DNA from: Dactylellina haptotyla
Taxonomy: Eukaryota > Ascomycota > Orbiliomycetes > Orbiliales > Orbiliaceae
Length of the DNA stretch: 64,000 bases
Assembly: GCA_031310005.1 (NCBI GenBank)
Contig: CM062381.1
Coordinates: 2,046,001-2,110,000, forward strand
Reading direction: 5' to 3'
Position numbers and translations under genes: made by a program. Below are positions 35,154 to 47,316 of the stretch, in pieces; positions within the stretch are counted from its first letter, which is position 1, and each line of letters begins with the position of its first letter. The notes below the pieces were generated by a model. The model was given only the letters and a program-made list of their open reading frames with translations. It was not told the DNA's origin and did not search any database.

Positions 35154-38113
35154 TTGCTTACCATGAGTCAGGGCGAAGGTGGCACGCCCAATCTCAACAT
35201 GAACAATTTGAACCAGATGACAAATCTGGCTGTAGGTGGTGTCCAGGTACCTGGCGGAATGCCTATGGGCCACCCTCAACAGAACCCTAACATGAGTAAT
35301 GGATCCGGCCCGAAAGGCATCGAGAGGTCGTTGCTAAACACATATATCTACGACTACTTTATTCGACATGACATGTATGATAGCGCTCGAGCCATCTTGC
35401 AAGAAGCGGAAGTTCAGACGGAACCGGGGACTTCTGTGAGAAGAGCTTCCCCATCCCGACGGTCACAAAAGCACGACCCCGATGGTAACTTGATTAATGG
35501 TATTGATGATTCCATGGACGGCGACAGAAAAGATGATGGAGAGGGCAGTGAACGCGGCGCTGATCTGCCCTTACCGAAGGTCCCACAAGACTCTTCCGGG
35601 GGCTCGTTCCTATATGATTGGTGGTCGTTGTTCTGGGATATATTTGGTGCTCGTACTGGCAAAGCCGTCTCCGGACCGGCGATGACATATGTCAACCAAG
35701 TCCAAGTGAGTTCTTGTATCCTCGGGCTTAGTTCCTCCCGCCTTCGGTTGGTTTCAGGACTTCCTATGTAAATTAACAAACTCGGGATGCAGGCAAAGTC
35801 GCGAGAACAGCAACAGAGACTCCTCCAGATAACACAAGCCGGTGGCCTAATGGCCGGCCAGATTCCTGGACAGTTCATCGCGGGTTATCCAAATCAAATG
35901 CTGAGAGTTCCAAACGGGGTTATGCACACCGATGATGTTCTCCAGCAGAAGAACCTTGCGCGACAGGCGATGGTCAACAATCAAAGGAAACAGCCGTTCC
36001 CTCAAAATCCGTAAGTTCCCACATTGCCCCTTTACGAGGTAACACTAAGTCTAGTGACTGTGCAATGTATTGCCGTTTGCCATGACTCAAAATTACTGAA
36101 ATCAGTTGATATCGCGCTCTGCAGAACCCAGCAGCAACTCCAGCAGCAGCTCAAAACCCAACAGCAACAGCAACAAATAATGCAACAACAGCAGATGCAA
36201 CGAGATCAATCCGTTGATGGCGAACGCCCACAGTCTCCCGCCCCCGGCCAGAATGGTTCGTCTCCATCTAAGCGCCCACGCCTAGATAACGAATTCCAGC
36301 CTGGCGCCGGACGCGGACAGCTTCAGAATATGCCTGCTGCGGGTCAAACCGCTGCTCAGACGATGCTTATGCACCACGGAATCAATCCATCGACTCTTAC
36401 TCCAGCACAGTTTGCGCAGTTTCACGGATCGAACCCAGCAGTCCAGGCGAAATCGATAGCTGCCTACGCTCAGAACCTCAGAATGCATCAACAAAATGCC
36501 GCTACCGCCGCCATGGGTAACCCAGCACTCGCCAAAGGCGTTATGCCGAATGCTCAGATGGGCGGTGTTTCCGCAGCGCACGGAACACCAATGGTGCACC
36601 AGACTTCGGCCGATGGGGGACCGGGCTTAAATGATTTTTATAACGGGGGAGGAATGGGTCGCGGAGGAATGAATGCAACCGGTAACCACGCCTTGCAGGA
36701 TTATCAGATGCAGTTGATGCTGCTCGAACAGCAGAACAAGAAGCGATTGATGATGGCCCGTGCAGAACAAGATCAGATACACATGCGTGGTAACGAGCCT
36801 CGACCCGAAGGCTCCTTCCAAAGCCTGTCGCCCTCCGGCACTCGAGCAGCACCATCCCCACAGCCTTCAGCAGATATCAAGCGAGGTACACCAAAGATGG
36901 GCGCGCAACCCGGCCCCGGCTCGCCCCTTCCAGACGGCAGTAATATGCAGATCCAACGGGGATCTCCTGCTGCTTCGATAGCAGCATTCAATGGCCAGGT
37001 CACTCACAATTCTATCCCTGTACCTTTGGTGTTCATAAAGCTGATCTTTCTTTCTCATTTAGCCCACGATTCCTAATACGGCTATGATGAGGCCACCGAG
37101 CTCACATCCTGGATTTGCGGGAGTGGGACCACACATGAACGAGCAAGCCATGAACCCAGCTATGCGTCAGCAAGCTCAAGCCGGGCGAGGACAGCCGATG
37201 TGGTCTGGTATGATGCCTAACGCCCAAGCTGCACAAGCTGCCCAGCAGCAAATGGCCCAGCTACAGGCAGCAGCAGCAGCCCAGAACCAGGGTCAGCAAC
37301 CGCAAGCCCAGACTCCTCAGGTGGCTCCGTCCCCAGCTCCCTCAACCGGGCAACCCCAAAACATAGGGACTCCAGGACAGGGAAGACCCGGTGGACCTCA
37401 TCAAGCTATGCCGCCGCCATCTGCTCCACCGGCGAACCAGACCGCCGGCCGTACCTCTCCTCAAGTTAATGCTATGCCGCCTACTCCTACCAACAAGGCT
37501 GGGGGCGCCGCCAGGAAGAAAGATGCCAAGGAGAATAGAAAACAAAGTGTAAGTTTCAATGGGCTGCTTTTCGGGTTTAAGTTTCGTCTTCCTCAACGAA
37601 GATGGAAACCGATGATGCCAGTAGTCAACGACTAATCTATCACTTGAAACAATTTAGCGACCAAACAAGAAAGCGGCTGGCGCAGCGGCTGCCAATGCTG
37701 GTGCAGCTGGAGCTCCCACTCCATCTGATGCCGAGACACCTGCTCCGGATACTCCTATGACTCCTCAGAATCCTAATTCCTTCAACGCACCCGGGAACGT
37801 TGGTAAGGTTCAAGGCAACTTTCAAAACCCCGCAGTCCCGGTTGCTCCAGGTGCATCTGTTGCAGAACCCGCTCCGAACCCCGCCTCTGTTTCTCAAACT
37901 ATGCCTACTGCTGAATCGTCCGAGAACCCGAATTTTGGTGTCATTGGCGATTTAGGCAGCTTAGGCGGTATGGGTAATGGTGACGAGCTCATGGAGTTTG
38001 ATTTCGAGAGCTTCTTAAACCCCGATGTCACAACGACGGCTGCCGATTTGAACTTTGACTTCTCAGGCTTCGGCTCTGGTATGGACGATGTCACTCTAGA
38101 TGGAGGTCCTTGA
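35154..38113 (+). CDS. somA: LisH-domain transcriptional regulator SomA (Flo8 type)
   Basis: Exons 35154-35705, 35793-36010, 36125-36998, 37063-37548 and 37658-38113 encode 861 aa. SomA is the filamentous-fungal relative of yeast Flo8, a nuclear regulator of adhesion, conidiation and virulence that works with the LIM-binding protein PtaB downstream of cAMP/PKA. Residues about 60-88 form a LisH motif (LLNTYIYDYFIRHDMYDSAR), and about 148-161 carry the conserved FLYDWWSLFWDIF block that follows LisH in LUFS/Flo8 proteins. The centre is extremely Gln/Pro/Met-rich and disordered, with poly-Gln around residues 260-290. The C-terminus is acidic (MEFDFESFLNPD), a plausible activation segment. Intron acceptors were chosen by frame continuity; the intron after QQQ-rich exon 3 restores PTIPNTAMMRPP. 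Confidence 0.88.
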
Positions 38114-39417
38114 TATAGGTCAACAGAACTACCGAGTAGCGTCAAGGAATCTCGTTTTATTTCCTAGGTTCGCGTTTCCTTGAGAGAGGGACAGCCAGCC
38201 TCTTTTGTGTTTCCAATGTTCTGACGAGCTTTTGGTTTGTTTCTCTTGCGGCGTTCCTAGGTGTTGGACTTACATATGACTTTCTATTTATTTTATTTTC
38301 TGTTTCTTCAATTTCGAATCGGGATCCATTGCGGCCGTTTTCGTTACTGAGTGGCCAAGCATTTTGTTTGAATGAAAACCTTTGATTGCCAACTCTTTTA
38401 TCCTTACGTCACTGAAGCTGAATTTGGATTGAGAAGACCAGAGGATATTTCTTACAAATTATATTCCATCTCTCGTTTGCCTAAGTAGTCCTTCTAGTCT
38501 TTGGCTGGTGAGAGCAAAGTCTTTTCCCTGTCTCTTGTTCATCTCTCCAATGGCCCTCTCGCCCTGCCCGACATTACCAACCTAATACCCACCTGTCTTG
38601 TTTATTTATTTATCTGGTGAACCAAAATTCTAACGACTTTTCTTGTGATGTTGTGTCGCGTTGGAGGTTTTACGTTGTCTGCTCCAGACTCTTTTTTTTT
38701 CTTGTTTACAGTTTTTGCTCTTTACCGACTGAGGCTATTCTCTGCGTGGGAATCTACTACTTACGACTTCTCGTGCTTTCTCCCCTTCAATTATCATTGG
38801 TTTTGGACCTCCCTCGGAACACCCACTCTATAAAGTATCATCTCGCTATTTCCTCCTTGATTGTTGGTTCCCTTCGCCTTCGCGTATATGATGTTCTTTT
38901 CGGCTGATGCCTGAACGATACGAACTAAATGCAATTCTTGCAAGCTATTGCTGTGAATTTTGTTGAGACTGTAATGTGCAGTGTAGACGGGGCGGGTCTA
39001 AATAAGCTTTTCAGGGCGCTATTCTCTAATTTAACGAACGGCATCAAGTTGAGGCTCGTTGGAAATGAAATCTTGTGGTTGGGAGCTGACCTACAAAGAA
39101 AATTCGTTTGTATTACGCTAGCAATGAGATAATATCTAGGAATTAAATGCAACCGTTCTGCAGTATACAAATGCTAATCCTATCGATGATAGATATTCTA
39201 CGCATCCGTGATAGTCGAAAGAAAAAGAGAAATACAAACCCCCAATAGCGCCACTCGCCTTGTATGTAGATGAGATATACAAAATTATATTACAATAGAT
39301 AGCGGCCATCCGTTCCAAGTCCCCTTGGAGCCGTCCTTTGACCTCCCGTCCCTCGATTCGGTGATAGGCGACAGTAACTTCCTCAATTCCAATTTGCCTG
39401 CCAAATTTTTGGGCGGA
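38114..39417. other. Convergent spacer somA/mL41
   Basis: Pyrimidine- and T-rich on the plus strand, consistent with a long somA 3' UTR. Short frames only. Confidence 0.45.
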
Positions 39418-39817
39418 CTAATTAACCCCATTAAGCTCTTTCCATTTCTCTAAGTATGCCTCGCCGCTCATTGGACCGCCTTTTCCAAATTTACCTTTCG
39501 TGGGTTCAAGTTTCTTAGTAACGAACGGCGTTAACTACCCATCCGCGGATGGATAATACATATTAGCACAATCACCCCAGCGGCACATGGTGTTGGGTGG
39601 GCGGCCTGCTTACCTTGAATCCAGTCAAGTCTGGGACCACATAGTTCCTCAGCTTGTTCGGATCCAGTCTGTAACCACCCCACTTTGTATGCGAACCCAT
39701 AGAGCCGGAGCCGGTTCCTTTGTAGTAACCGCCGTTGACCTGCTTGGTGGTAAGCCTCAGACGTCTGATGCCATGCTTGGTACCGCCGAGAAACAGGGCG
39801 CGGGTTGGAGCGACCAT
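39418..39817 (-). CDS. MRPL27: Mitochondrial large-subunit ribosomal protein mL41
   Basis: Exons in transcription order 39817-39614 and 39534-39418 encode 106 aa. mL41 (yeast Mrpl27) is a component of the mitochondrial 54S subunit. Diagnostic parts are LRLTTKQVNGGYYKGTGSGS near the N-terminus and YVVPDLTGFKLTPFV across the splice junction, a block shared with human MRPL41. The 79-bp intron splits this block exactly between FK and LTPFV, which confirms the splice. The C-terminus (GPMSGEAYLEKWKELNG) matches the fungal form. The basic N-terminal 25 residues are suited to mitochondrial import. Confidence 0.93.
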
Positions 39818-40697
39818 TGATGGTTGGCGAAAGGACGGGCTCTCCCAGACGATGATGAGTTATGCGAACGGGAGTTTCTGTCCGGAAGGTTTTGTCGAGT
39901 AGATGGTATCTACCTGGGGCTATCACGGTTGTGGCGGGCTGTCCGTTGTATTGGTATCAGTGATTGGGACTCTTGCCCTTTGATCAAAAATTTTGAAATT
40001 TGTTCCCAAAACGGGCTACAGCACCCAGAAGGGCTTGGCAAAATACAACACTGTGGTCGAGGCTTGTGTTGGCTTCTACAATGAGGCAAATTTTATCCAC
40101 AAGCGTATATCTATTCTCCTAACTAAGTACTTACTTAATTTCTGTGGATTAACCGACGGCTTGTGCACCTACTGCCACTTGTTTGGAGACGTGTCGGCAT
40201 GTGCCGACTTAATTCGTGCTCATACCTGGGAACAAAGACGACATGACTTTCATGATTTTCTCAAACCTCAATGAGAAACGTTTGAAGTTCGAACACCGAA
40301 CCCAATATTTTCATGGACAAATCAAATATACTGGCAAATTTGGAATATGCATATACCAATTTGTGGGGGTCTCGTGTTAGAATCTCGGGTGCCGAGATTC
40401 TTTACATGCTCCCTTACGCAGGCTGGGGTATCCCGCATCTTTTGACTAAATCGAAAGAACAATCGATTTTTATTTTTTTTGGATCCAAAAGTCTTAAAAA
40501 TGATATTCCTGGGTCTTAACATCTTTTTTCTTCCTCTCTCTCTAAAGTAAGATAACGTAATACCCACCAAATCTATGTAAAAGCAAAGGATTTTCGAGGT
40601 ATCTTAAAATTTGTCTACAATTAAAAAACATGATCCCGTAGAAAACCAAGCCCGCCCAAGGGCAAAGGCTGTAATTCCAAGGACGAAATAAATAGTG
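39818..40697. other. Spacer with mL41 promoter and two hairpins
   Basis: Upstream of mL41 and downstream of the zinc-cluster gene. It contains the inverted repeats at 40335-40363 and 40379-40401. No gene is supported; the short minus-strand frame over the hairpins looks like chance translation. Confidence 0.5.
40335..40401. repeat. Two adjacent hairpins
   Basis: The first, 40335-40363, is an imperfect inverted repeat of CAAATTTGG and CCAATTTG around the perfect palindrome ATATGCATAT. The second, 40379-40401, is a perfect 10-bp stem (AGAATCTCGG with CCGAGATTCT) and a 3-nt GTG loop. A G5 run lies between them. The pair resembles a structured RNA or a decayed tRNA-like relic, but no cloverleaf with a proper acceptor stem can be drawn. 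Confidence 0.7.
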
Positions 40698-42414
40698 CTA
40701 ACGAGACCCCGCAACTGTGGAGATTCTCGCAAGCTCATGGGGCATATGATCGAACCCGAATCTGGGGCTCGCCAGGCCTGAGCCGCAGCCAGCAGAGCTT
40801 GGACGGGTGTTGGTATGTGCAACGACCGTCGGTCCATTAATTTGCCTAGAACCTGGCCGCGTATCATCTGGAATAAGCTCTGACTTGTCTATTTGATAAA
40901 CCGTGCTAGTTCGCCGCATAGGGCTATCCTTGGGGGAAGCCGGGACGGAAGTTTTTTGTGTGGTTTTTATAAAACTGGTTAAAGCGAAGGTTGATGGTAA
41001 CGGGGAAGAGGAGTATGCGAGATTTTTATTGGTAACAGTAGCGGGCTGTGCGATCCCTTTATCATCTATCGTAGTAAGCAGGGTAGGAGGGATAATAAAC
41101 CCCGATTTTTTATGAGACGCGGGTGCGTGTATCATAGTATATGCGTCTGTCGGCGATGTTTGCGGCCCTAGTCGAGTGAATGGTGTGTAGTGGCTACTCC
41201 CGTTGCCTGGTCGACTAATAGGATAGTGGATAGCATTCTGTACGTTAGCACTGCTTTCCCCAGGGATATCCTGAGAAGATGCTGGCGGCGGCGGTGGGGG
41301 TGCCTGTCCTTTTGGACCTATTGTAAGGGCGATATTGTTAACGCCGTCTTGAATGCCGCCGAGTTGAGCGTACCCGTAAGGATCTGAGATGTTATTTCCT
41401 TCTCTAACGCTTGACGTTGGCAAAAATGCAACAACATTGGGGGGCGTTGCAGCTTGTGGAATAAATCCATTAAAAAAGAGCGTCGAATGATCCCCCATAT
41501 TATCAGAGACGCTATACTCCTTATGAGCTTCTTGGTTCTCAACCTCTGAGGAAGTTGGCCGAAGAGGGGTGCTCTCGGCTACGGTTCTCAGAATGTCTTC
41601 AACGGCATGGTTGGTCCAGTGCTGTGACAAACCGTACGTCGGAGGCCCGCAGTTTGGGAGAGAGTTCATGTCGCCAGTCGCCAGTTTCGAAAATGAATCG
41701 TTGCTGGCGATAGCCGCAGCGCTGGAGGCCAGTAAGGCGATGCCAGCCTCTTCCGGAGCGTGTGAGGTGGTCTGCTGTCGTGAGGGAGACGCCCGGCGCC
41801 CGATTGTCGGCAGGGAGCGACTCGCCTGGAGGGAATGTGGAGCTGGCATGACCGCACCAGCCAGTTGGGTTTCAAAATGTGAGCTGTTGCTCATTATGGG
41901 GGGTGCCGAGATACATCCAGCTCCGGCATACGTCGAAGCTACGCTGTTCATACATGTGGGATCGTAGCGCTCGTATAATGTTACTTGCTGTAAATCTTGC
42001 GGTTGGTGCTCGTTAAACTGCATTTCCTGACACTGAACTCGGAGAAACTGGCAGAGGCCTGGGGCGACACCTGCCGCCTTGCAGTTTTGGCAACAGCTGC
42101 CGTTTCCGGGGTCACCGCTGCAGCGGATCTTCCTTTTTCTACACCGTCCGCACTTGGGATGAAGTTTCAGCATATCAAAGGCTTTCTGTGGAGCATGGTT
42201 TGTGTAATACATTGTGACTTACAGCGACATTGACCCTTTTGCGTGGTCCACCTGGGCCACCAAGGCTATCGTGTCTGCCCAGATCGTCTCGGGACTGACT
42301 TTTGGGCAGTCGGTAGAAGGGTAGCTGGATTGCCAGTCCCGCCCTCAAGGACGAAGATGTTGAAGAATTAGAGTACCCAGAAGGGTATGGGTGTCGGTCA
42401 CCATGAGGGAACAT
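40698..42414 (-). CDS. Zn2Cys6 zinc-cluster transcription factor
   Basis: Exons in transcription order 42414-42223 and 42152-40698 encode 548 aa. Splicing the 70-bp intron (GTAAGT...CCCAAG, branch TGCTGAA) joins RKRVNVA to CGRCRKRKIRC, giving the canonical basic lead-in to a Zn2Cys6 DNA-binding cluster with Cys65, Cys68, Cys75, then Cys84/85, Cys88 and Cys98. The remaining 450 residues are Ser/Pro/Thr-rich and look disordered; I see no fungal_trans (middle homology) domain. A poly-Pro patch (APPPPPPA) lies near residue 315. It is therefore a nuclear DNA-binding regulator of unknown target. The N-terminus is uncertain: the frame stays open upstream to about 42507, and a further 5' exon is possible. 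Without splicing, a different Met at 42212 would still give an intact cysteine cluster. Confidence 0.85.
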
Positions 42415-45348
42415 GTTTGAGTGAACGATAGTAGCAAACGGGGAACGTCGAGGCAGTAAAATGGTACTAGAAGTACTGGGCACGATCCGAATCTGAAACG
42501 GTTAGAAATTGCTTGAGAAGTTATACCGGTACAAGGCCGGATTTATAGATAAATTTGCTCCGCTAAGCTAGCAAGATGATAAGAGGGGCCAATAACAAGG
42601 AGCTCTTTAGTGTTTCTGTAATTATGACTTTTGTGGTTTTAACTGAATATATATATTAAATTTATTAAAAATGGTTTAAAGCAAATCATAAAATTATCAC
42701 ATGCGCAGTCTGGGAAGTCCCGACAATTCGATCCATTCAAGTGATCGTGATATCGAACAACCAGACTTTGAAACGCGCCCGATATCCCTACTCAGATTCA
42801 CCGCAGGAAGACCTTTTTCGAGCAGCCCAACGGCTGTTTCAAGCTATCGGGGAAGCGAAAGAGAAACAATCTAACACTAAGCAATTTAATACTCGTGGGA
42901 GCCTGATTTAAGGCCGTCCGCTCTGCATGGGCCTAACTAATATTGGACCCTTCTACTAGTTATAAGCGACCTTGAAGCAATCTAGATGTCTTGTTGGATT
43001 GTAGACGAGACAGGTATATTGGAATTTCTTTTGCGACGGCCAATTTTGCCGGATTACGGTGGCTGTGGCAGAGCTAAAGCATTCACCCGCTAAACCTCAT
43101 GTTTGTGGCCATAAAATGTTCTTAAAGTTACTGGCCATGTGTACAAATTCAGATGAAATTTACTTCTTCCTAAAAATATGCATGGGGTTTCCCGGGATAT
43201 AGTCTTCCGTATGCACATTCCCTAAGAAGCCCTTTTCTTTCAGAGCAAGCGGAAAAGCGTGGTAGCTTCGCAGACTTTTGAGATTATAGTAGCGGCCTTG
43301 ATTCGGGTAGGGTGGGACGGAATGTTGCAGGTCTGCTCCATTCGAACAATGTAGCAGATATCCGCCTCGTAACAGGGATGAACGGGTAGCTGCATGAATG
43401 AAAAGACGGACTGTGGTAACTGTTATATTATTGGATTGCAGATCCCCCCGTAGGATTGAGTTCCTTTGCAGGGTACACTTCTAGTCTATTGGGTCTATAC
43501 CATTTAGATGAGATTCCGCACGAGGCATCATATCTGCTGCTCATTATTATGTATGATTTACTCATGTGGTCCTTAAAACTGTTTCAAGAGGGTGTAACAA
43601 AGTATTCACTAATTAGGTCTCGAAAATGGAAGAAGCCATAATGAACCTCCTGCAGGAACACGCAATTGAACTACGACCACAGGCTAGATCTTATCACCCA
43701 GGTGTCCAATTCACCTGGTGAGCAAGCCTCTTACGGAAGTCACCAAGTGTGTTTGATTCAGATAGTCTGGGTACACTGTGATTTAGAACCATATTCTGTT
43801 CCTATTTTGGAGAAACTGCATTTGTCTATCACCTAAATCCTGAGAACAGTAGTGGACGTTTGATCATATATCTACGCCACCGTTAAAATTTTAATGTCAA
43901 AGCAATTAGCTCGCCAACTGGCAAAGTGGCACAAAGTGACACCTTATATGACGAACTGAAATAGTCTCACCGATCCCTACCCAGAGTACAAAGAGTGAAA
44001 TGTCGTGCATGTAAGCATATTTCTTGTCATGGAGAGCTGCCAAATCGGTGATTATATCAGATCGCGATGAACGTCGTACGGCATAGTGAACGTAATAGAG
44101 CCGAGAAAATATGACAGCTCCTAGAAAGTTTGAAAAAGGTGCCAGGAGATTCAGGTGGGACAGGAAGCATTCGAAGTCCTGATACATCAACTTTGGTGGA
44201 ACAAGAGATGACCGTCGACAAAGACCAATCGATACGGGGGGTTGCGTCCCCAGGACTAATATGGACTCTGAACCTGGGCATGACAACAGTATTTTATGCC
44301 AATAAAAGTTTCAACAGAGCGCACGAGAAGCAAGGGGCCGATTTTCAGCCAGGACAGGGATTGGATTTTATGGATTAGAGAAATTCTAGAAACGGGAGAA
44401 GGTAGCAAAAGCAAACTTTTCCAGGATTTCCGCAAACGGGCCGTTCACCGCCGGTTATATCATACAGTAGGGATATTTCGTCTGCCAAACATCTCCGTAC
44501 ATTAGACCTCCCGTTATTATTCGGTATTCTATTCTAGAATTCGAGTTTCATTCATACTTGCGGAGACTATCTCCAGATTAGGCTAGCTGCTGGGGTTACA
44601 TTTTCGTGGGTTACGGGAAGCTGCATGTGCGGTGTGATCCCACTATACTGAATAGTCATATCTTGATTGGGGGGTGGGGGGCGAAAATATGATTTACTAT
44701 TAGCCATCGAAGCTTTGTCTTACAGTAGAAATTCCCGACGAAGAGAGAAAACCAACGATAATGAAAGTAGGAAGATCGCTGACAGATGGCCCCAAGAATT
44801 GTTCATACTCAACGGTTGAAGCATAGGGCACAATAGTCTGGGGGACGCTGAGGGCACAAGCGATGATGGAGATAAAGAGTCGGTTACTCGGGTCTCAAGT
44901 GTCTAAAATGTCCCATCTTCGGAATCCCATAGAATACAGGCATTCACTGTTGCCGATTCACAACCAGTAACCCTAGTTAATTCACATGGTGATAGCTTAA
45001 AATAGTGGATATTCCTATTATCGTTCGATGAGCTAGGAACCAACCAACCTAATTATTTTCCTTGCGTTGGCAAAGAAGTCTTGCTGTTTGATTTTCCGTG
45101 TTTGGCCAACTACCTTCAGATTGAACAAACACACAAATAGGTATTATTGTCAAATCGCCAGTGGCACAGAACATTAACATCACTTATGAGCAACTCTACT
45201 GCGCATCCACGCCAACCTGCACTAATTCAACCCGAAAGCTATTAGTATTTATCACGTCTGCTGATCTAAATCTAAGACGCGTGCAAATCACAACCAGTTC
45301 TAGACCCAGGTCGGCGGGTATCTTCCCTGCAAGTAGGCGGCTACTGCT
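42415..45348. other. Three-kilobase gene-poor stretch
   Basis: Promoter of the zinc-cluster gene on the left and of the cyclophilin gene on the right. The longest frame, 43906-44286 on the minus strand, has 126 codons but no motif and overlaps other frames. The sequence is moderately AT-rich and I recognise no repeat or transposon. Confidence 0.45.
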
Positions 45349-46767
45349 ATGTCCGTCTTGTTGGAAACCAGTGCTGGGGACATCGTGATAGACCTGCTCG
45401 TTGACGATGCCCCTCGGACGTGCCTGAATTTTTTGAAACTCTGCAAAATCAAATATTACAACTTCTGTCCGGTCTATAATGTCCAAAAAGACTTTAGTTT
45501 TCAAACCGGCGACCCGATCGGACCTGGCCAGAGTGGGAGCGATGGTGGTACCTCTATCTGGGGCAAACTACAAGGATCCTCCAAAAAGTATTTTGACAGC
45601 GAGATTTCTCCCAAACTCAAACATAACGAAAGAGGCACTGTGAGCATGGCAACAGCTCCCGCTAATTCGGATGAGGACGGCAAGCGGATAAGCGGATCAC
45701 AATTCTTAGTCACGTTAGGGGATGATCTTGACTATCTAGACGGCAAAGGTTCTATCTTCGGTCGAGTTGTCGAAGGTTTTGACACTCTCGAGGCTATTAA
45801 CGCCGCCTTCTGTGACGAGAAAGGCTGGCCGCTCAAGGACATCAGAATTCGACATACTATTGTCTTGGACGACCCGTTTGATGACCCGCTAGGGTTGACG
45901 GAACCCCCAGAAAGTCCCGTACCAACCAAAGAACAGCTAGCAACTGTTCGAATTGGTGAAGATGAAGATCTCAACGAAGAGGTGGACGAGGAGACCGCGG
46001 AACGCCAGAGGCGGGAGCGTGAGGCGCGCGCCCAGGCATTGACCCTTGAGATGGTAGGAGACTTGCCATTTGCGGATGTCAAGCCACCAGAGAATGTCCT
46101 CTTCGTCTGCAAGCTAAACCCTGTCACCCAAGATGAGGATTTGGAGCTTATATTTTCACGATTTGGTAAAATCCTATCTTGTGAGGTGATTAGAGATAAG
46201 AGAACTGGAGACAGTTTGCAATATGCTTTCATCGAATTCGAGAACCAGAAAGATTGCGAACAAGCATATTTCAAGATGGATGGGGTTTTAATTGATGACC
46301 ACAGAATCCATGTGGACTTTTCTCAAAGTGTTTCCAAACTATCCGATTCGTGGAGAACCTCCACAAACGCAAAGCGGAGGGCTAATTTGAACGTGCGAGG
46401 CTTTGGGGGTTCTTCGCAGCTCCAGAAAAAGCAGCAGTACCGAGAAGGGAGGAGTAGTGATTCGTTAGGGAAACCATATGATATGGTCTTTGATTCTGGA
46501 GACCGTGATAGAGATCAAAGGAGCAGAGACAGCTCAAGGAGAGAACAGCAAGACGAAAGATCCGATAAAAATCGCGGTTCCAACAGGTATCGTGGTGAAG
46601 AAAGGGACAGAGACCGTGGAAAGTACGCTGATGGTAGAAGTAGCAAGTTTAGGAGATCTAGGTCTCGAAGCACGAGTCCGAGAAGACGTGAATATGACCG
46701 TAATAGGAGAGACAGATATAGAGACCGTGATCGGGGAGAGGGCAGGAGGGACCGGCACGAACGATGA
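45349..46767 (+). CDS. cyp6: Cyclophilin-RRM protein (PPIL4/CYP6 family)
   Basis: Intronless, 472 aa. Residues 1-165 are a cyclophilin-type domain ([47 protein letters not shown]), about 245-322 an RRM (VLFVCKLNP = RNP2, LQYAFIEFE = RNP1), and about 370-472 an Arg/Ser/Asp-rich tail of the kind found in splicing factors. Human PPIL4 has the same order and works with the spliceosome in the nucleus. The catalytic His-Arg pair of cyclophilin A is replaced by Tyr-Asn ([15 protein letters not shown]) and the drug-binding Trp by Tyr, so isomerase activity is probably weak or absent; this is a trait of the family, not decay. The start is the first Met and directly begins the conserved strand. Confidence 0.95.
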   Translation: MSVLLETSAGDIVIDLLVDDAPRTCLNFLKLCKIKYYNFCPVYNVQKDFSFQTGDPIGPGQSGSDGGTSIWGKLQGSSKKYFDSEISPKLKHNERGTVSMATAPANSDEDGKRISGSQFLVTLGDDLDYLDGKGSIFGRVVEGFDTLEAINAAFCDEKGWPLKDIRIRHTIVLDDPFDDPLGLTEPPESPVPTKEQLATVRIGEDEDLNEEVDEETAERQRREREARAQALTLEMVGDLPFADVKPPENVLFVCKLNPVTQDEDLELIFSRFGKILSCEVIRDKRTGDSLQYAFIEFENQKDCEQAYFKMDGVLIDDHRIHVDFSQSVSKLSDSWRTSTNAKRRANLNVRGFGGSSQLQKKQQYREGRSSDSLGKPYDMVFDSGDRDRDQRSRDSSRREQQDERSDKNRGSNRYRGEERDRDRGKYADGRSSKFRRSRSRSTSPRRREYDRNRRDRYRDRDRGEGRRDRHER

Positions 46768-47316
46768 TGCATGATTCTCGAATTTGATGTAATTCAATGT
46801 TATGTAGCTTGTAAAATAGAATTGCCACACCTGAGATCAATTACAGAGAGCCACGAAAGCTCGGAGCGGTCTGGTTACGAGACTGCGAAAGTTCCTGGTA
46901 CTAGTCCCAAGGTTGCAGAAAGTTTCCTGGTGCTACACTGCTGCAGCCTAGCTGGGCATTTGAACATAGCTCTTGATTATTCGAGAATTATCTAGCGCTC
47001 CGTATATAATCCCCACCTAGTTATTGCTGGTGTTCTCTTTTAAGTATATATATATATATATATATATTTAGAAATAGGTGCGGCCTTCATGTCTGGAACA
47101 AACAGAGCAACAAGCCTTGCGAGTTTCAGGAATGCTTCTAGAATGTTGTCATTCCGCCTTTATGATTGCCTAATTTATGTGCATTTTCAACTTTAATTTC
47201 ACATCATTTGTGATTTGCTTTCCTGCAACGCCAAAGATCCAACAAGAACAAACAATTAGGAAAAAAGGATGTGATGTTGCATTTGCTTTTGGCCTCGTTC
47301 GCTTGAAATTCATATC
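46768..47316. other. Convergent spacer with TA microsatellite
   Basis: Stop codons of the cyclophilin and Laa2-like genes face each other across 549 bp. A (TA)n run of about 23 bp lies at 47045-47067. No gene seen. Confidence 0.6.

Noticed and set aside
40322-40570. 82-codon minus-strand frame containing TRDSNTRPP, a peptide style often produced by translating tRNA genes
   Set aside because: No cloverleaf can be closed around it; the hairpins are reported instead, without a tRNA call.
42175-42222. A 37-bp intron ending at CCACAG in the zinc-cluster gene
   Set aside because: Too short, and the later acceptor CCCAAG gives the canonical RKRVNVACGRC sequence.
43906-44286. 126-codon minus-strand open frame
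   Set aside because: No motif, no splice-linked neighbours, overlapping frames of similar quality; looks like chance.
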